The position numbers and the translations under genes were made by a program. A DNA stretch of 64,000 bases. It comes from Ancylobacter sp. SL191. GTDB lineage: Bacteria; Pseudomonadota; Alphaproteobacteria; Rhizobiales; Xanthobacteraceae. The notes beneath the pieces were generated by a model. It saw only the letters and a list, made by a program, of their open reading frames with translations. It was not told where the DNA came from and made no database searches. The stretch spans positions 1,178,001 through 1,242,000 of the forward strand of contig NZ_CP113056.1 of NCBI RefSeq assembly GCF_026625645.1, written 5' to 3'. Shown here in pieces: positions 1 through 10,101 of this stretch. Each line of letters opens with the position of its first letter. Within the stretch, counting starts at the first letter, position 1.

Positions 1-24
1 ACCGCCGAGATCAAGGCGGCCTGA
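1..24 (+). CDS. 3' end of a gene, probably the ABC solute-binding protein (partial)
   Basis: The first 24 bases read as the C-terminal residues TAEIKAA followed by a TGA stop. The gene body lies outside the window. It is followed in the same direction by two permease genes and an ATPase gene of the spermidine/putrescine type, so the likely identity is the periplasmic binding protein of that importer. This is inferred from position only; seven residues cannot identify a family. Confidence 0.4.
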   Translation, partial: TAEIKAA

Positions 25-86
25 TCAGTCCCATTGGCCTGATCGTCCACCTCACTGCACTCACAAGACTGCACGCACGAGACAGG

Positions 87-114
87 CCGGGTCGCCCTTT
101 GGCGGGCGATCCGG
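87..114. other. Intercistronic hairpin after the solute-binding protein gene
   Basis: CCGGGTCGCCC (87-97) and GGGCGATCCGG (104-114) can form an 11-bp stem with one G-U pair and a six-base loop. No T-run follows, so it is a poor intrinsic terminator. Its place between a binding-protein gene and the permease genes fits the stabilising or attenuating hairpins that let binding proteins be made in excess, but that role is inferred. Confidence 0.35.
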
Positions 115-138
115 CACACTGGAGCCGATGACGACGCC

Positions 139-1119
139 ATGGTCGAGAGCAGCATGACGGATACACGAACCGACCGCCGCGAGGCCGGTCCGCGCTACCG
201 CGGCTGGATCGGCCGGCTCATCCGCTCGCCGCTCTATGGCGCCACGCTCGGCGCGCTCGCGGCCAGCCCGCGGGCCCGGCTGATCCTGCTGATCGTCGTG
301 CCGCTGGCCTGGATCGTCACCTTCAACATCGGCCCGATCTACCAGATGGGCCGCATCAGCCTGATGCAGACCTACCCGGCCCCGGAGAGCGGGGCGATCC
401 TAACGCTCGACAATTACAGGCTTTTCTTCCGCGAGCCGCTCTATTTCATGCCGTTCATCCGCAGCCTGGTCTTCGCGGCGGTGGTGACGGCGGTGACGCT
501 GCTCGTGGTCTACCCGGTCGCCTATTACGTGGCGAAGGTCATCCGCCCGCAGAACCGCAAGCGCGCGCTGCTGCTGCTGCTGGTGCCGTTCTGGGCGGGC
601 GAGATTATCCGCACCTTCTCGGTCATCATGCTGCTCGCCAATCGCGGCGCGCTGAACTACGCGCTGCGCGAACTGGGGATGATCGACCGGCCCATCCCCA
701 TGCTCTACACCTATTTCTCGCTCAGCTTCGGCGTGGTCTACCTCATCGCCCTCTACATGCTGCTGCCGCTCTACTCGGCCATCGAAAAGATCCCCCCGCA
801 ACTCATTGACGCTGCTGCCGATCTCGGCGCCGGGCCGTTCGAGCGCTTCAAGAGGGTGATCCTGCCGCTGTCCAAGGACGGCATCGTCTCCGGCTGCAGT
901 CTCGTCTATCTCATCTCCATCGGCGTCTTCACCGCGCCGCTGCTGCTGGGCGGCCCGAACACCGTCATCTTCCCCGAGATCATCGCCGCGCTGTTCCACG
1001 CCTCGAACGACAAATGGCCGGCGGGCTCGGCCTTCTCCATCCTGATGCTCATCGTCTCGCTCTCCACCGTCGGCCTGTTCATGAAGGTCGTTGGCGGGCG
1101 GTCGGTGCGGCTGTCCTGA
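139..1119 (+). CDS. ABC transporter permease, PotB/spermidine-putrescine family
   Basis: This is an inner-membrane permease of 326 residues for a binding-protein-dependent importer of the polyamine/opine/iron (PotB-like) family. A hydrophobic segment lies near residues 45-70, and five more membrane segments follow. The family's ATPase-contact loop is visible as DAAADLGAGPFERFKRVILP around residue 225. The next permease starts 10 bases downstream and the ATPase gene follows, so the three form one operon. A second in-frame ATG at 154 has an AG-rich sequence upstream and could be the true start. The substrate is unknown: PotB-type sequences serve polyamines, amino acids and many organic acids. 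Confidence 0.88.
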   Translation: MVESSMTDTRTDRREAGPRYRGWIGRLIRSPLYGATLGALAASPRARLILLIVVPLAWIVTFNIGPIYQMGRISLMQTYPAPESGAILTLDNYRLFFREPLYFMPFIRSLVFAAVVTAVTLLVVYPVAYYVAKVIRPQNRKRALLLLLVPFWAGEIIRTFSVIMLLANRGALNYALRELGMIDRPIPMLYTYFSLSFGVVYLIALYMLLPLYSAIEKIPPQLIDAAADLGAGPFERFKRVILPLSKDGIVSGCSLVYLISIGVFTAPLLLGGPNTVIFPEIIAALFHASNDKWPAGSAFSILMLIVSLSTVGLFMKVVGGRSVRLS

Positions 1120-1129
1120 GGGCGCGCAC

Positions 1130-1933
1130 ATGACCAGCTTCGCCAGCCGCTATTTCACCGACCTGCCGAAGACGGCGCTGTCGGCCTCCTACTGGATCTT
1201 CGTGATCTACCTGCTGCTGCCGCTCAGCCTGATGATGGCGATGAGCTTCAAGGAGGCGAGCTTCATCGCCTTCCCGATCCAGAACTGGACGCTCGACTGG
1301 TACGCCAAGGTGCTGCAGGATCAGCAGTTTCTCGGCGCGGTCGGCTACTCCATCTTCATCGCGCTGGCGACGACAGTGATCGCGCTCGTCATCGGCGTGT
1401 GGATCGCGCTGCTGGTCGCGGCGGACGGCATCTGGGGCCGGGCGATGATCTTCGCGCTGGCCTGCCTGCCGGCGGTGGTGCCGGGCCTCATCAACGCGAT
1501 CTCGATGCGCATCTTCATCCGCGTGCTGGATATACCCACCGGCACCGGCGCCATCATCCTCGGCCACACCGTCCACGCGGTGCCCTTCGTGGTGGTGATG
1601 GTGCTCACCCGCCTGCGCTCCATGCCGCACAGCCTGACGGATGCGGCGCGCGATCTCGGGGCCGACAATTTCGTCGCCTTCCTGCGGGTGACGGTGCCCT
1701 ATCTCGCCCCGGCGCTGGCCGGCAGCGCCATCTTCTGCGTGCTGAGCAGCATTGACGACTTCGTGCGCACCTTCTTCCTCGGCGGCTACCAGCCGACCCT
1801 GCCCATGCTGATCTTCGCCAAGGTGCAGGGCGGCATGTCGCCGGAAATCAACGCCATGGCGACGATCGTGCTGATCGTCACCGCCGCCGTCGGCCTCTAC
1901 GCCGAACATTTCACCCGTCGTTCCAAGGCCTGA
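1130..1933 (+). CDS. ABC transporter permease, PotC/spermidine-putrescine family
   Basis: This is the second inner-membrane permease of the importer, 267 residues, with about six hydrophobic segments and the conserved cytoplasmic loop DAARDLGADNFVAFLRVTVP around residue 175. The ATG at 1130 was chosen because an upstream ATG at 1091 would force a 29-base overlap with the preceding permease and adds residues unlike the family. The ATPase gene begins three bases after the stop, indicating translational coupling. Length and topology match PotC-type subunits. The substrate cannot be read from the sequence. Confidence 0.88.
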   Translation: MTSFASRYFTDLPKTALSASYWIFVIYLLLPLSLMMAMSFKEASFIAFPIQNWTLDWYAKVLQDQQFLGAVGYSIFIALATTVIALVIGVWIALLVAADGIWGRAMIFALACLPAVVPGLINAISMRIFIRVLDIPTGTGAIILGHTVHAVPFVVVMVLTRLRSMPHSLTDAARDLGADNFVAFLRVTVPYLAPALAGSAIFCVLSSIDDFVRTFFLGGYQPTLPMLIFAKVQGGMSPEINAMATIVLIVTAAVGLYAEHFTRRSKA

Positions 1934-1936
1934 CCG

Positions 1937-3007
<1,071 letters not shown>

Positions 3008-3088
3008 ACCCGGCCCGCCACCGACCTAACGCACACATGCCCGCGCGCCGGCCGCATGGGGCTTGAGACCGCTTGGAAAGGAACGACC

Positions 3089-4573
3089 ATGACCAGTCAG
3101 GGGATCGAGGCGCTCGATGAGCTCAACCGCCGTGTGCGGCATGACCTCGCCTGCCTCAACTATCCGCCGGCCAACTGGTCGGTGCCGGTGCCCTCGCCGG
3201 ATGGCCGCCCGGTCAGCGATGTCGTCATCATCGGCGGCGGCATGTGCGGGCTGGTGGCGTGGTTCGCGCTCACCCGAGCCGGGGTGCGCAATATCCGCAT
3301 CATCGACAAGGCGCCGAAGGGCAAGGAAGGCCCATGGGTGACCTATGCCCGCATGGAGACGTTGCGCTCGCCGAAGATCCTGCTCGGCCCGGCGCTCGGC
3401 ATGGCCTCGCTCACTTTCCGCATGTGGTTCACCGCCCGCTTCGGCGAGAGCGCGTGGGAGGAGCTGTTCCGCATCCCCCGGCCGATGTGGATGGACTATC
3501 TCAACTGGTATCGCGACGTGCTCGCCATTCCCGTCGAGAACGACATGCCGGTCTCGCGCATCCTGCCGCGCGAGGATGGGCTGATGGAGCTGGAGATCGC
3601 CGGCGGGGCTGGCATCCTGACCCGCAAGGTGGTGATGGCCACCGGCCGCGACGGGCTGGGCGAGCCGACGATCCCCTATTTCGTCGCCCCGATCGAACGG
3701 CACCGGCTCTGGGCCCATTCGGCCGATCCGGTGGATTTCGCCAGGCTCGCCGGCAAGCGCGTGGTGGTGATCGGCGTCGGCGCCTCGGCGGTGGACAATG
3801 CGGCGGAGGCGCTGGAGGCGGGAGCCGCCGAGGTGCGCCTGCTCGCCCGGCGCCCGACCATGCCGACCGTCAACAAGCTGATGGGCATCGGTTCCTATGG
3901 CGTCACTGCCGGCTTCCCGCGCATCGCGCCGGAATGGCGCTGGCGGATGATGGATTATTCCACCAAGCAGCAGACCCCGGCGCCGCACAATTCCACCCTG
4001 CGGGTGAGCCGCCACCCCAACGCCTTTTTCCATTTCGACTGCGGCATCGGCTCGGTGCGCGAGGAGAACGGCGAGGTGGTCATCACCACGGTGAAGGGAC
4101 GCGAGTTCCGTACCGATTTCGTCATCCTCGGCACCGGCTTCTCCATCGATCCGGTGGCGCGCGAGGAGCTCGCCGACTACCGCGACGCCATCGCCTGCTG
4201 GGAGGACCGCTTCACCCCGCCGCCGGAGGAAGCCAATCGCGATCTCGGCCGCTTCCCGTGGCTGGCCGACGACTTCTCCTTCACCGAGAAGGTGCCGGGC
4301 ACCGCGCCCTGGCTCGCCAACATCCACTGCTTCAATTACGGGGCGACGATGAGCCTCGGCAAGGTCTCGGGCGACATCCCCGCCATCAGCGAGGGCGCGC
4401 ACTGGCTGGCGCAGGGCATCGCCGGCGCCCTGTTCATCCGCGACATCGACGCCCACTGGCAGGCGCTGCTCGCCTACGCCAAGCCCGAACTCGACGGCTC
4501 GGAATGGACCGATGCCGACGCTCCCGTCGATGCCTCCATCGGCGCGCCCGTCGCCCAGCAGAAGACCGCGTGA
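3089..4573 (+). CDS. FAD/NAD(P)-binding oxidoreductase
   Basis: This 494-residue flavoprotein has an FAD Rossmann motif VVIIGGGMCG (about 45-54), a second nucleotide-binding motif VVVIGVGASA (225-234) and an ATG segment VVMATGRDG (181-189). This is the two-dinucleotide layout of flavin monooxygenases and related FAD/NAD(P) oxidoreductases. The ATG at 3089 is preceded by AAAGGAACGACC, a good ribosome binding site; an ATG at 3056 lacks one. The gene lies after an ABC importer and just before an isomerase-like gene and two AhpD-fold genes. It may oxidise the imported compound, but neither substrate nor reaction is shown by the sequence. Confidence 0.8.
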   Translation: MTSQGIEALDELNRRVRHDLACLNYPPANWSVPVPSPDGRPVSDVVIIGGGMCGLVAWFALTRAGVRNIRIIDKAPKGKEGPWVTYARMETLRSPKILLGPALGMASLTFRMWFTARFGESAWEELFRIPRPMWMDYLNWYRDVLAIPVENDMPVSRILPREDGLMELEIAGGAGILTRKVVMATGRDGLGEPTIPYFVAPIERHRLWAHSADPVDFARLAGKRVVVIGVGASAVDNAAEALEAGAAEVRLLARRPTMPTVNKLMGIGSYGVTAGFPRIAPEWRWRMMDYSTKQQTPAPHNSTLRVSRHPNAFFHFDCGIGSVREENGEVVITTVKGREFRTDFVILGTGFSIDPVAREELADYRDAIACWEDRFTPPPEEANRDLGRFPWLADDFSFTEKVPGTAPWLANIHCFNYGATMSLGKVSGDIPAISEGAHWLAQGIAGALFIRDIDAHWQALLAYAKPELDGSEWTDADAPVDASIGAPVAQQKTA

Positions 4574-4578
4574 GGACC

Positions 4579-5169
4579 ATGCGCAAGACCGTTTATTACT
4601 TCCACGCTCTGTCCTCGCCCTGGGCCTATCTCGGCTGGCCGCAGTTCAAGGCGCTGATCGAGAAGCATGATCTCGACGTGGTGGTGCGCCCGACCCGCAT
4701 CGTGCCGGAAAATGGCGGCGTGCCGCTGCGCTCGCGCCCGCAGCCGCGGCAGGATTATCACGCGGTGGAGCTCGATCGCTGGCGCAAGCGGCTGAACATG
4801 CCGCTGGTTCTGAAGCCGGCTCACTACCCGACCAATAACGAGTTCTCCGCCCGCATGGTCATTGCCGCCGACCGGCTCGGCCTGCCGGCGCTGGAGCTGA
4901 GCCACGCCTTGCTGCGCGCGCTGTGGAGCGAGGAGAAGGACGTGACCGACCCGGCCGTACGCATCGCGGTGGCCAATGCCCTCGGCCTCGATGGCGAAAA
5001 GCTGCAGGCGATGGAGGACGAGCCCGCCATCATGCAGGCCTGGCTCGACAGCCATGAGGAAGCGACGCGGCGCGGCGTGTTCGGCACCCCGACCTGGATC
5101 TACAAGGACGTGCTCTATTGGGGCCAGGACCGCCTGAGCTTCCTCGATGAAGCGCTGTCGGAGGATTGA
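4579..5169 (+). CDS. DsbA-fold 2-hydroxychromene-2-carboxylate isomerase family protein
   Basis: This 196-residue thioredoxin/DsbA-fold protein resembles the 2-hydroxychromene-2-carboxylate isomerase and GST-kappa branch. The N-terminus has YYFHALSSPWAYLG, with a serine where DsbA proteins have the CxxC motif. The C-terminal signature GVFGTPTW...WGQDRL is characteristic of the family. Known members isomerise aromatic degradation intermediates using glutathione. The start at 4579 follows the oxidoreductase stop by five bases; the open frame extends far upstream, but that part only shadows the oxidoreductase gene. The real substrate is unknown. The neighbours suggest a catabolic or detoxifying role. 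Confidence 0.78.
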   Translation: MRKTVYYFHALSSPWAYLGWPQFKALIEKHDLDVVVRPTRIVPENGGVPLRSRPQPRQDYHAVELDRWRKRLNMPLVLKPAHYPTNNEFSARMVIAADRLGLPALELSHALLRALWSEEKDVTDPAVRIAVANALGLDGEKLQAMEDEPAIMQAWLDSHEEATRRGVFGTPTWIYKDVLYWGQDRLSFLDEALSED

Positions 5170-5172
5170 GCG

Positions 5173-5703
5173 ATGAGTGACACCGCCCCCGCGACCGTGC
5201 CTGCCGCACCGCTGCCGGACGTCATCGACACCGTCCTCGGCCTCGATGCCTCGTCGCCGACGCTGGCGCTGCGGGAGGAGCGCGCCAAGCTCAAGCATCT
5301 GACTCAGACCAGCTACCTCGCCGCGTTGCGACCCGCCGAACCGCGCAACTTCTCCTATGCCCGCCGCGCCGCGCTCGCCGCGCGCATGGCGGCGGCGTGG
5401 AAGGCATTGGAGCTCAACGCCCATTACACCGCCGCGCTGGCGGCGGAGGGTGGCGATGCTGAGGATGTCCGCATCGCCGATCCCGCCTTCCGGCCGGAGG
5501 ATGCGACCAGCCCGCTCGCCGTGCTGCTGCGCCATGTCGATCTGGTCACGCTGAGTCCGAAGGCGGCGACCCGCGCCCATGTCGAGGCGCTGAAGGCCGC
5601 CGGGCTCGATGATCGCGACATCGTTGCCCTCGCCGGCCTCATCGCCTTCGTGAATTATCAGGTGCTGCTCGTCGCCGGCCTGAAGATGCTGCGGGATCAC
5701 TGA
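5173..5703 (+). CDS. CMD domain protein, Avi_7170-like family
   Basis: This 176-residue helical protein matches what I recall of a carboxymuconolactone-decarboxylase-like family (Avi_7170 type) that travels with an alkylhydroperoxidase-domain partner. No CxxC redox pair is visible, so it may be a structural or non-redox partner of the next gene product. The start lies three bases after the isomerase stop, and the next gene starts two bases after its own stop, indicating tight coupling. The pairing with the following gene supports the family call. The function has not been established as far as I know. Confidence 0.7.
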   Translation: MSDTAPATVPAAPLPDVIDTVLGLDASSPTLALREERAKLKHLTQTSYLAALRPAEPRNFSYARRAALAARMAAAWKALELNAHYTAALAAEGGDAEDVRIADPAFRPEDATSPLAVLLRHVDLVTLSPKAATRAHVEALKAAGLDDRDIVALAGLIAFVNYQVLLVAGLKMLRDH

Positions 5704-5705
5704 CC

Positions 5706-6314
5706 ATGAGCGCCCCCACCGACACGACCGACGCCCCGCGCGAGACCGTCCACGCCTTCACCACGCAGCCGCTGGACTGGCGCCCTTATGTCGGCATGGT
5801 CGACTATGACAGAGCAACGGACGCCCAGCGCGAGGCGCTGAGCATGACGCCCTCCAATAAGGGCATCTCGCCCTATGTGCTGGTGCTCGCCCATGAGCCG
5901 GAGGCGCTGCGCGAGCGCACGCCTTTGTTCAACGACATCATGTACAGCGAGGGCGGCCTGTCGCGCGGCGGGCGCGAGCTCGGCGCGCTCGGCGCCTCCG
6001 TGGTCAATCGCTGCGTCTATTGCGCCGCCGTCCATGCCGCCCGCTACATCCAGCTCGAGAAGAAGCCGGAGGTGGTGGAGGAGATCTATGCGAAGGAGAC
6101 CAAGGCGGACCTGCCGGCCCCCGAGCAGGCGCTGTTCGACTTCGCGGTGGACCTGACCGCCAACCCCGGCGATGTCGGCGGCTACCATCTCTATCACCTG
6201 CGCAATAGCGGGCTGTCGGATCTGGAAATCCTCGACCTCATCCATTCCGTTGCCATTTTCGGCTGGGCCAACCGGCTGATGCACACGCTCGGCGAACCGC
6301 TGCGAAAGGCCTGA
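5706..6314 (+). CDS. Alkylhydroperoxidase (AhpD)-domain protein, Avi_7169-like family
   Basis: This 202-residue AhpD-fold protein has the redox signature NRCVYCAAVH: Cys103, Cys106 and His110 match the CxxC-x3-H active site of AhpD/carboxymuconolactone-decarboxylase peroxidases. It could reduce peroxides or a peroxidised intermediate, perhaps peroxide released by the flavoprotein encoded upstream. It follows its CMD-domain partner by two bases, and the MATE gene starts directly after its stop. The substrate and electron donor are unknown. The Avi_7169/Avi_7170 pairing is recognised from memory and should be checked by profile search. Confidence 0.75.
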   Translation: MSAPTDTTDAPRETVHAFTTQPLDWRPYVGMVDYDRATDAQREALSMTPSNKGISPYVLVLAHEPEALRERTPLFNDIMYSEGGLSRGGRELGALGASVVNRCVYCAAVHAARYIQLEKKPEVVEEIYAKETKADLPAPEQALFDFAVDLTANPGDVGGYHLYHLRNSGLSDLEILDLIHSVAIFGWANRLMHTLGEPLRKA

Positions 6315-7661
6315 GTGGACCCGAACTCCCCTCCCGCCAGCCCTAATGTCCGGCCGTTCACGGTCGGCCATGGCGACGTGCTGCGCATCGCCGTGCCGAT
6401 GATGGCGGCGTACCTCTCGACGCCGCTGGTCGGGCTCGTCGCCACCATGGTGGTCGGCCAGCTCGGCGAGGAGGCGTTGATCGGCGGCGTGGCGCTGGCC
6501 GCGGTGATCTTCGACGTCATCTTCGTCTCGTTTAATTTCCTGCGCGCCGCCACCGCCGGATTCACCGCCCAGTCGCTCGGCGCCGGCGACCGGGTGGCCG
6601 AGCAGCGCATGCTGCTGAGCGGGCTCTTGATCGCGCTTGCCGGCGGGCTGCTCATCCTCGCGGTCCATGCCCCGCTCGGCCGGCTGAGCCTCGCCGTGCT
6701 CGGGGCGGAGGGCGAGGTGGCGCAGGCGGCGAGCGTCTATTTCGGCTGGCGCATCTGGTCGGCGCCCTTCGCGCTGGTGAATTTCGTCATTTTCGGCTGG
6801 GTCATCGGCCTCGGGCGGTCGATCAGCGCCATGGTGCTGCAAACCCTGCTGAACGGGCTCAACCTCGCCTTGAGCCTGTGGTGGGTGCTCGGCCTCGGCT
6901 GGGGGCTGGCAGGCCTCGCCCTCGCCAGTCTGGCGGCGGAGGCGGCGACGACGCTGGCCGGGCTGGTGCTGATCGCCGTCCGTACCGACCGGCGGCTGTG
7001 GACCCTGCCGAGCCTGCCGGAGCTGAAGCGGCTGTTCTCGGTCAATTCCGACATGATGATCCGCTCCTTCGCGCTGCTTCTCGGGCTCTCCTTCTTCACC
7101 CGGCAGAGCGGCACGCTGGGCATCGACATCCTCGCCGCCAACACCATCCTGCTGCGCTTCTATTTCTTCGGCGTCGCCTTTCTCGATGGCGTCGCCACCG
7201 CCGCCGAGCAGCTCGCCGGGCGGGCGGTGGGCGCGCGCTACCGGCCGGCCTTCGACCGGGTGATCGCGCTCACCACGCTGTGGGGCTTCGTCTTCGCCGT
7301 GCTGGTGTCGCTCGGCTTCCTCGCATTGTCCGGCACGGTGATCGCGCTCGCCGCCCCCGGTCCCGAGGTGGCGCGCCTCGCTTATCTCTATCTGCCCTAT
7401 GCGGTGGCGCTGCCGATCATCGGCGTCGTCGCCTTCCAGATGGACGGGGTCTATATCGGCGCCACCTGGTCGCGCGAGATGCGCAACCTCATGCTGGCCT
7501 CGCTGGTGCTCTATGTTGCCGCCTGCGCCGTGCTTCAGCCGCTCCTCGGCAATCACGGCCTGTGGATCGCGCTCGGCCTGTTCCAGTGCGCGCGCAGCGT
7601 GGCGTTCCGCTGGATGCTGCCGCGCCTCGCCACCCGCACCATGGGCCCGGCATCGGCCTGA
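6315..7661 (+). CDS. MATE family efflux transporter
   Basis: This 448-residue inner-membrane protein has about twelve hydrophobic segments and the two-lobed arrangement of MATE exporters. Its N-terminus (DVLRIAVPMMAAYLSTPLVG) is a typical MATE opening. The GTG start at 6315 follows the AhpD-domain stop with no gap, so it is probably the last gene of the import-and-oxidation operon and may export an end product or a toxic intermediate. The downstream wspR gene is convergent, with 15 bases between the stops. MATE proteins use Na+ or H+ gradients; the coupling ion cannot be read here. Confidence 0.85.
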   Translation: MDPNSPPASPNVRPFTVGHGDVLRIAVPMMAAYLSTPLVGLVATMVVGQLGEEALIGGVALAAVIFDVIFVSFNFLRAATAGFTAQSLGAGDRVAEQRMLLSGLLIALAGGLLILAVHAPLGRLSLAVLGAEGEVAQAASVYFGWRIWSAPFALVNFVIFGWVIGLGRSISAMVLQTLLNGLNLALSLWWVLGLGWGLAGLALASLAAEAATTLAGLVLIAVRTDRRLWTLPSLPELKRLFSVNSDMMIRSFALLLGLSFFTRQSGTLGIDILAANTILLRFYFFGVAFLDGVATAAEQLAGRAVGARYRPAFDRVIALTTLWGFVFAVLVSLGFLALSGTVIALAAPGPEVARLAYLYLPYAVALPIIGVVAFQMDGVYIGATWSREMRNLMLASLVLYVAACAVLQPLLGNHGLWIALGLFQCARSVAFRWMLPRLATRTMGPASA

Positions 7662-7676
7662 GTGGCGTCCGCCGCC

Positions 7677-8696
7677 TCAGTCGATGAGCTCGATCTCCAC
7701 CCGGTCGCGGCCATTCGACTTGGCGCGGAACAGGGCGAGGTCGGCGGCCTTGATGAGGTCTTCCGGGCTCACCCCGTCGATCGGCACCATGGCGGCGGCG
7801 CCGATGCTGATGGTGACATGGCCGTCCTGCGCGGGAATGTCGAGCGCGTGGATGCGGGCCATGATCTGATCGGCCACCTCCTGCGCCCTCGCGAGCTCGG
7901 TATTGAGCAGAACCACGACGAACTCCTCGCCGCCGAACCGCGCGGCGAGATCGCCCGAGCGCCCGACCCCCTCCTGGATGGCATCGGCGACCTTGCGCAG
8001 CACGTCGTCGCCGGCCAGATGGCCATGGCTGTCATTGTAGCGCTTGAAATTGTCGACATCGATCATCAGCAGGGCGATCGGGGCGTGGATGCGCAGCGCC
8101 CGGCGCCATTCGGCGAGCATGTACTCGTCGAAATAGCGGCGGTTGCCGAGCCCGGTCAGCCCGTCGATGCGGGTGAGGCGCTCCAGCTCCAGATTGGCCT
8201 GCATCAGCTGGCGCTGGCTCTCGCGCAGCGCGGTATAGGCCGCGTCGCGCTGAACATGATCGAGATAGGCGCGGGTGTGGTAGCGAATGCGGGCGATCAG
8301 CTCGATACGGTCCGGCAGCTTGACCAGATAGTCGTTCGCCCCGGCCTGGAAGGCGGCGCTCTTCACCGCCGGCTCGTCCTTGGCCGAGAGCACGATCACC
8401 GGCACGGCGTGGGTCGTCGGCGTGTCGCGGTAGCGACGCACGAGGTCGAGCCCGTCCATGCCGGGCATGACGAGATCCTGCAGGATGACGGTTGGCTTCA
8501 CCTCCTCGGCGATGCGCAGCGCCTCCAGCGGGTCGGTGCAGTAGTGGAAATCGAGGTCCGGCTCGGTCGACAGCGCGCGGCGCACGGCCTCGCAGATCAG
8601 CACCTGGTCGTCCACCAGCAGCACCATGGACAGGTACTTCTCCGCCCCCGGCGGCAGATGAGCCCCGTGCGGATCAGGGTCCGTGTCACGTATCAT
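7677..8696 (-). CDS. wspR: WspR-like response regulator diguanylate cyclase
   Basis: This 339-residue output protein of the Wsp pathway makes c-di-GMP when phosphorylated by WspE. An N-terminal receiver domain has the acidic pair DD (29-30), phosphoacceptor Asp74 in ILQDLVMPG, and Lys126. A helical linker leads to a GGDEF domain whose active site reads GGEEF (255-259). An inhibitory-site motif RSGD (246-249) lies five residues before it, so product inhibition is expected. The start overlaps the wspF stop as ATGA, and this is the last gene of the operon. WspR has not been shown for this organism, but domain order and gene context are diagnostic. Confidence 0.93.
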   Translation of the reverse strand: MIRDTDPDPHGAHLPPGAEKYLSMVLLVDDQVLICEAVRRALSTEPDLDFHYCTDPLEALRIAEEVKPTVILQDLVMPGMDGLDLVRRYRDTPTTHAVPVIVLSAKDEPAVKSAAFQAGANDYLVKLPDRIELIARIRYHTRAYLDHVQRDAAYTALRESQRQLMQANLELERLTRIDGLTGLGNRRYFDEYMLAEWRRALRIHAPIALLMIDVDNFKRYNDSHGHLAGDDVLRKVADAIQEGVGRSGDLAARFGGEEFVVVLLNTELARAQEVADQIMARIHALDIPAQDGHVTISIGAAAMVPIDGVSPEDLIKAADLALFRAKSNGRDRVEIELID

Positions 8697-9736
8697 GGAA
8701 CAACCTCGTCTGACGGGCGGCCGATTGCCTCGGTGAGGCGATCGGCGATAAGAGCGAGCGGCAATATGTCAGCGGCCGCGCCCAGCGCTGCGGCGGCCTT
8801 GGGCATGCCATAGACGGCGGAGCTCGCCTGATCCTGGGCAATGGTGAGATGGCCCGCCTTGCGCAAAGTGAGCAGGCCCTGGGCGCCATCGCGCCCCATG
8901 CCGGTGAGCAGCACGCCCAGCAGCGGTCCTCGCCAGTGCCGGGCAGCGCTCTCGAAGAATACATCGACCGAGGGCCGGTAGGGATAGCTCACCGGCTCGG
9001 CAGTGTAGGCGAGATCACCGGCGGCAGTCAGCACCATATGGTCGGCGGTGGCGGCGATGAGCAGCGTGCCGGCTTCCGGCCGATCACCGCTCGCCGCCGG
9101 GCGTACCGGCAGGCGCGCCTGCTGGGCGAGCCAGCTCGCGAGCCCCGGCACGAATTTCGGGTCGACATGCTGCACCAGCACCAGCGCGGCGGGAAAGCCG
9201 GCGGGAAGCCGGGAGAGCACCGCGGCCACCGCCGCCGGTCCGCCCGCCGAGGCACCGATGGCGACGAGCGTGCGCGGGCCGCGTGTTTCCGGCGCCGCCG
9301 GGGCCGGGCGCGGCGTCCGTCCGTCGCCGACCAGCTTGCCGATGGTGGCGATCTTGGCGAGCAGCGTGGCGGCCGGCGCCACCGGGTCGTCGCCGCGCGC
9401 GGTCGGGATGTCGACGGCGTCGAGCGCGCCATGGCCCATCGCCTCATAGACGCCCGACACATTGGCATCGATGCTGGCGGTGACCAGCAGGATCGGGCAG
9501 GGCGTCGCTGCCATGATGCGGCGGGTCGCTTCCACGCCGTCCATGTGCGGCATGGTGATGTCCATCAGCACGAGATCGGGTAGGTCGCGCGCGCAGGCGG
9601 CCACCGCCTCGCGCCCGTCGGCGGCGATCCAGGCGACCTGATGCTCCGGCGCGGCGACGATGATCCGGCGCAGCAGCTCGGCGGCCATTGGCAGGTCATT
9701 GACGATCCCGATCCTCATGCCCCTGCTCCCGCTCAT
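8693..9736 (-). CDS. wspF: WspF-like CheB protein-glutamate methylesterase
   Basis: This 347-residue methylesterase removes methyl groups from the WspA receptor and so damps signalling. It has an N-terminal receiver domain (phosphoacceptor Asp59 in VLMDITMPHMDG) and a C-terminal CheB domain. The catalytic serine lies in GASAGGP, the histidine in VQHVDPKF and the aspartate in TGMGRDGAQG. The ATG at 9736 overlaps the wspE stop as ATGA; an internal Met at 9718 (MRIGIVNDLP) is the alternative start and better matches the family N-terminus. Loss of WspF in pseudomonads locks WspR on; here it appears intact. Confidence 0.92.
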   Translation of the reverse strand: MSGSRGMRIGIVNDLPMAAELLRRIIVAAPEHQVAWIAADGREAVAACARDLPDLVLMDITMPHMDGVEATRRIMAATPCPILLVTASIDANVSGVYEAMGHGALDAVDIPTARGDDPVAPAATLLAKIATIGKLVGDGRTPRPAPAAPETRGPRTLVAIGASAGGPAAVAAVLSRLPAGFPAALVLVQHVDPKFVPGLASWLAQQARLPVRPAASGDRPEAGTLLIAATADHMVLTAAGDLAYTAEPVSYPYRPSVDVFFESAARHWRGPLLGVLLTGMGRDGAQGLLTLRKAGHLTIAQDQASSAVYGMPKAAAALGAAADILPLALIADRLTEAIGRPSDEVVP

Positions 9737-10101
9737 CCGACGGCTGGCCCGATGAGATCGGTCACCGCCTGGATCAGCGTCTCGTCATGGAAGCTGCCCT
9801 TGGTCAGATAATAGTCCGCGCCGGCGTCGAGACCACGGCGCCGGTCCTCCTCGCGGTCCTTGTAGGAGACGATCATCACCGGCAGGTTGCGCAGGCGCGG
9901 GTCGCGGCGCATCAGCGTCACCAGCTCGATCCCGTCCATGCGCGGCATGTCGACATCGGTCACCACGAGGTCGAAGCCCTCCGAGCGCACGACGTTCCAG
10001 CCATCCATGCCATCGACGGCCACCTCCACCTCATAGCCGTGATGCTCGAGCAGCTTGCGCTCCAGCTCGCGCACGGTGAGCGAATCGTCGACCACCAGCA
10101 C
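9733..10101 (-). CDS. Out-of-frame receiver domain of wspE
   Basis: This frame encodes a complete CheY-like receiver of 122 residues: VVDDSLTV, the phosphoacceptor in VVTDVDMPRMDG, and the conserved Lys in YYLTKGSF. It could be translated alone only from a GTG at 10101, which falls inside the first beta strand and has no visible ribosome binding site. It is therefore best read as the detached C-terminus of WspE, not as a separate gene. Its stop overlaps the wspF start. Confidence 0.8.
   Translation of the reverse strand: MLVVDDSLTVRELERKLLEHHGYEVEVAVDGMDGWNVVRSEGFDLVVTDVDMPRMDGIELVTLMRRDPRLRNLPVMIVSYKDREEDRRRGLDAGADYYLTKGSFHDETLIQAVTDLIGPAVG

Noticed and set aside
3244..4578. Upstream extension of the isomerase frame, suggesting a fusion protein
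   Set aside because: The extension is an out-of-frame reading of the FAD oxidoreductase; the isomerase fold begins exactly at 4579.
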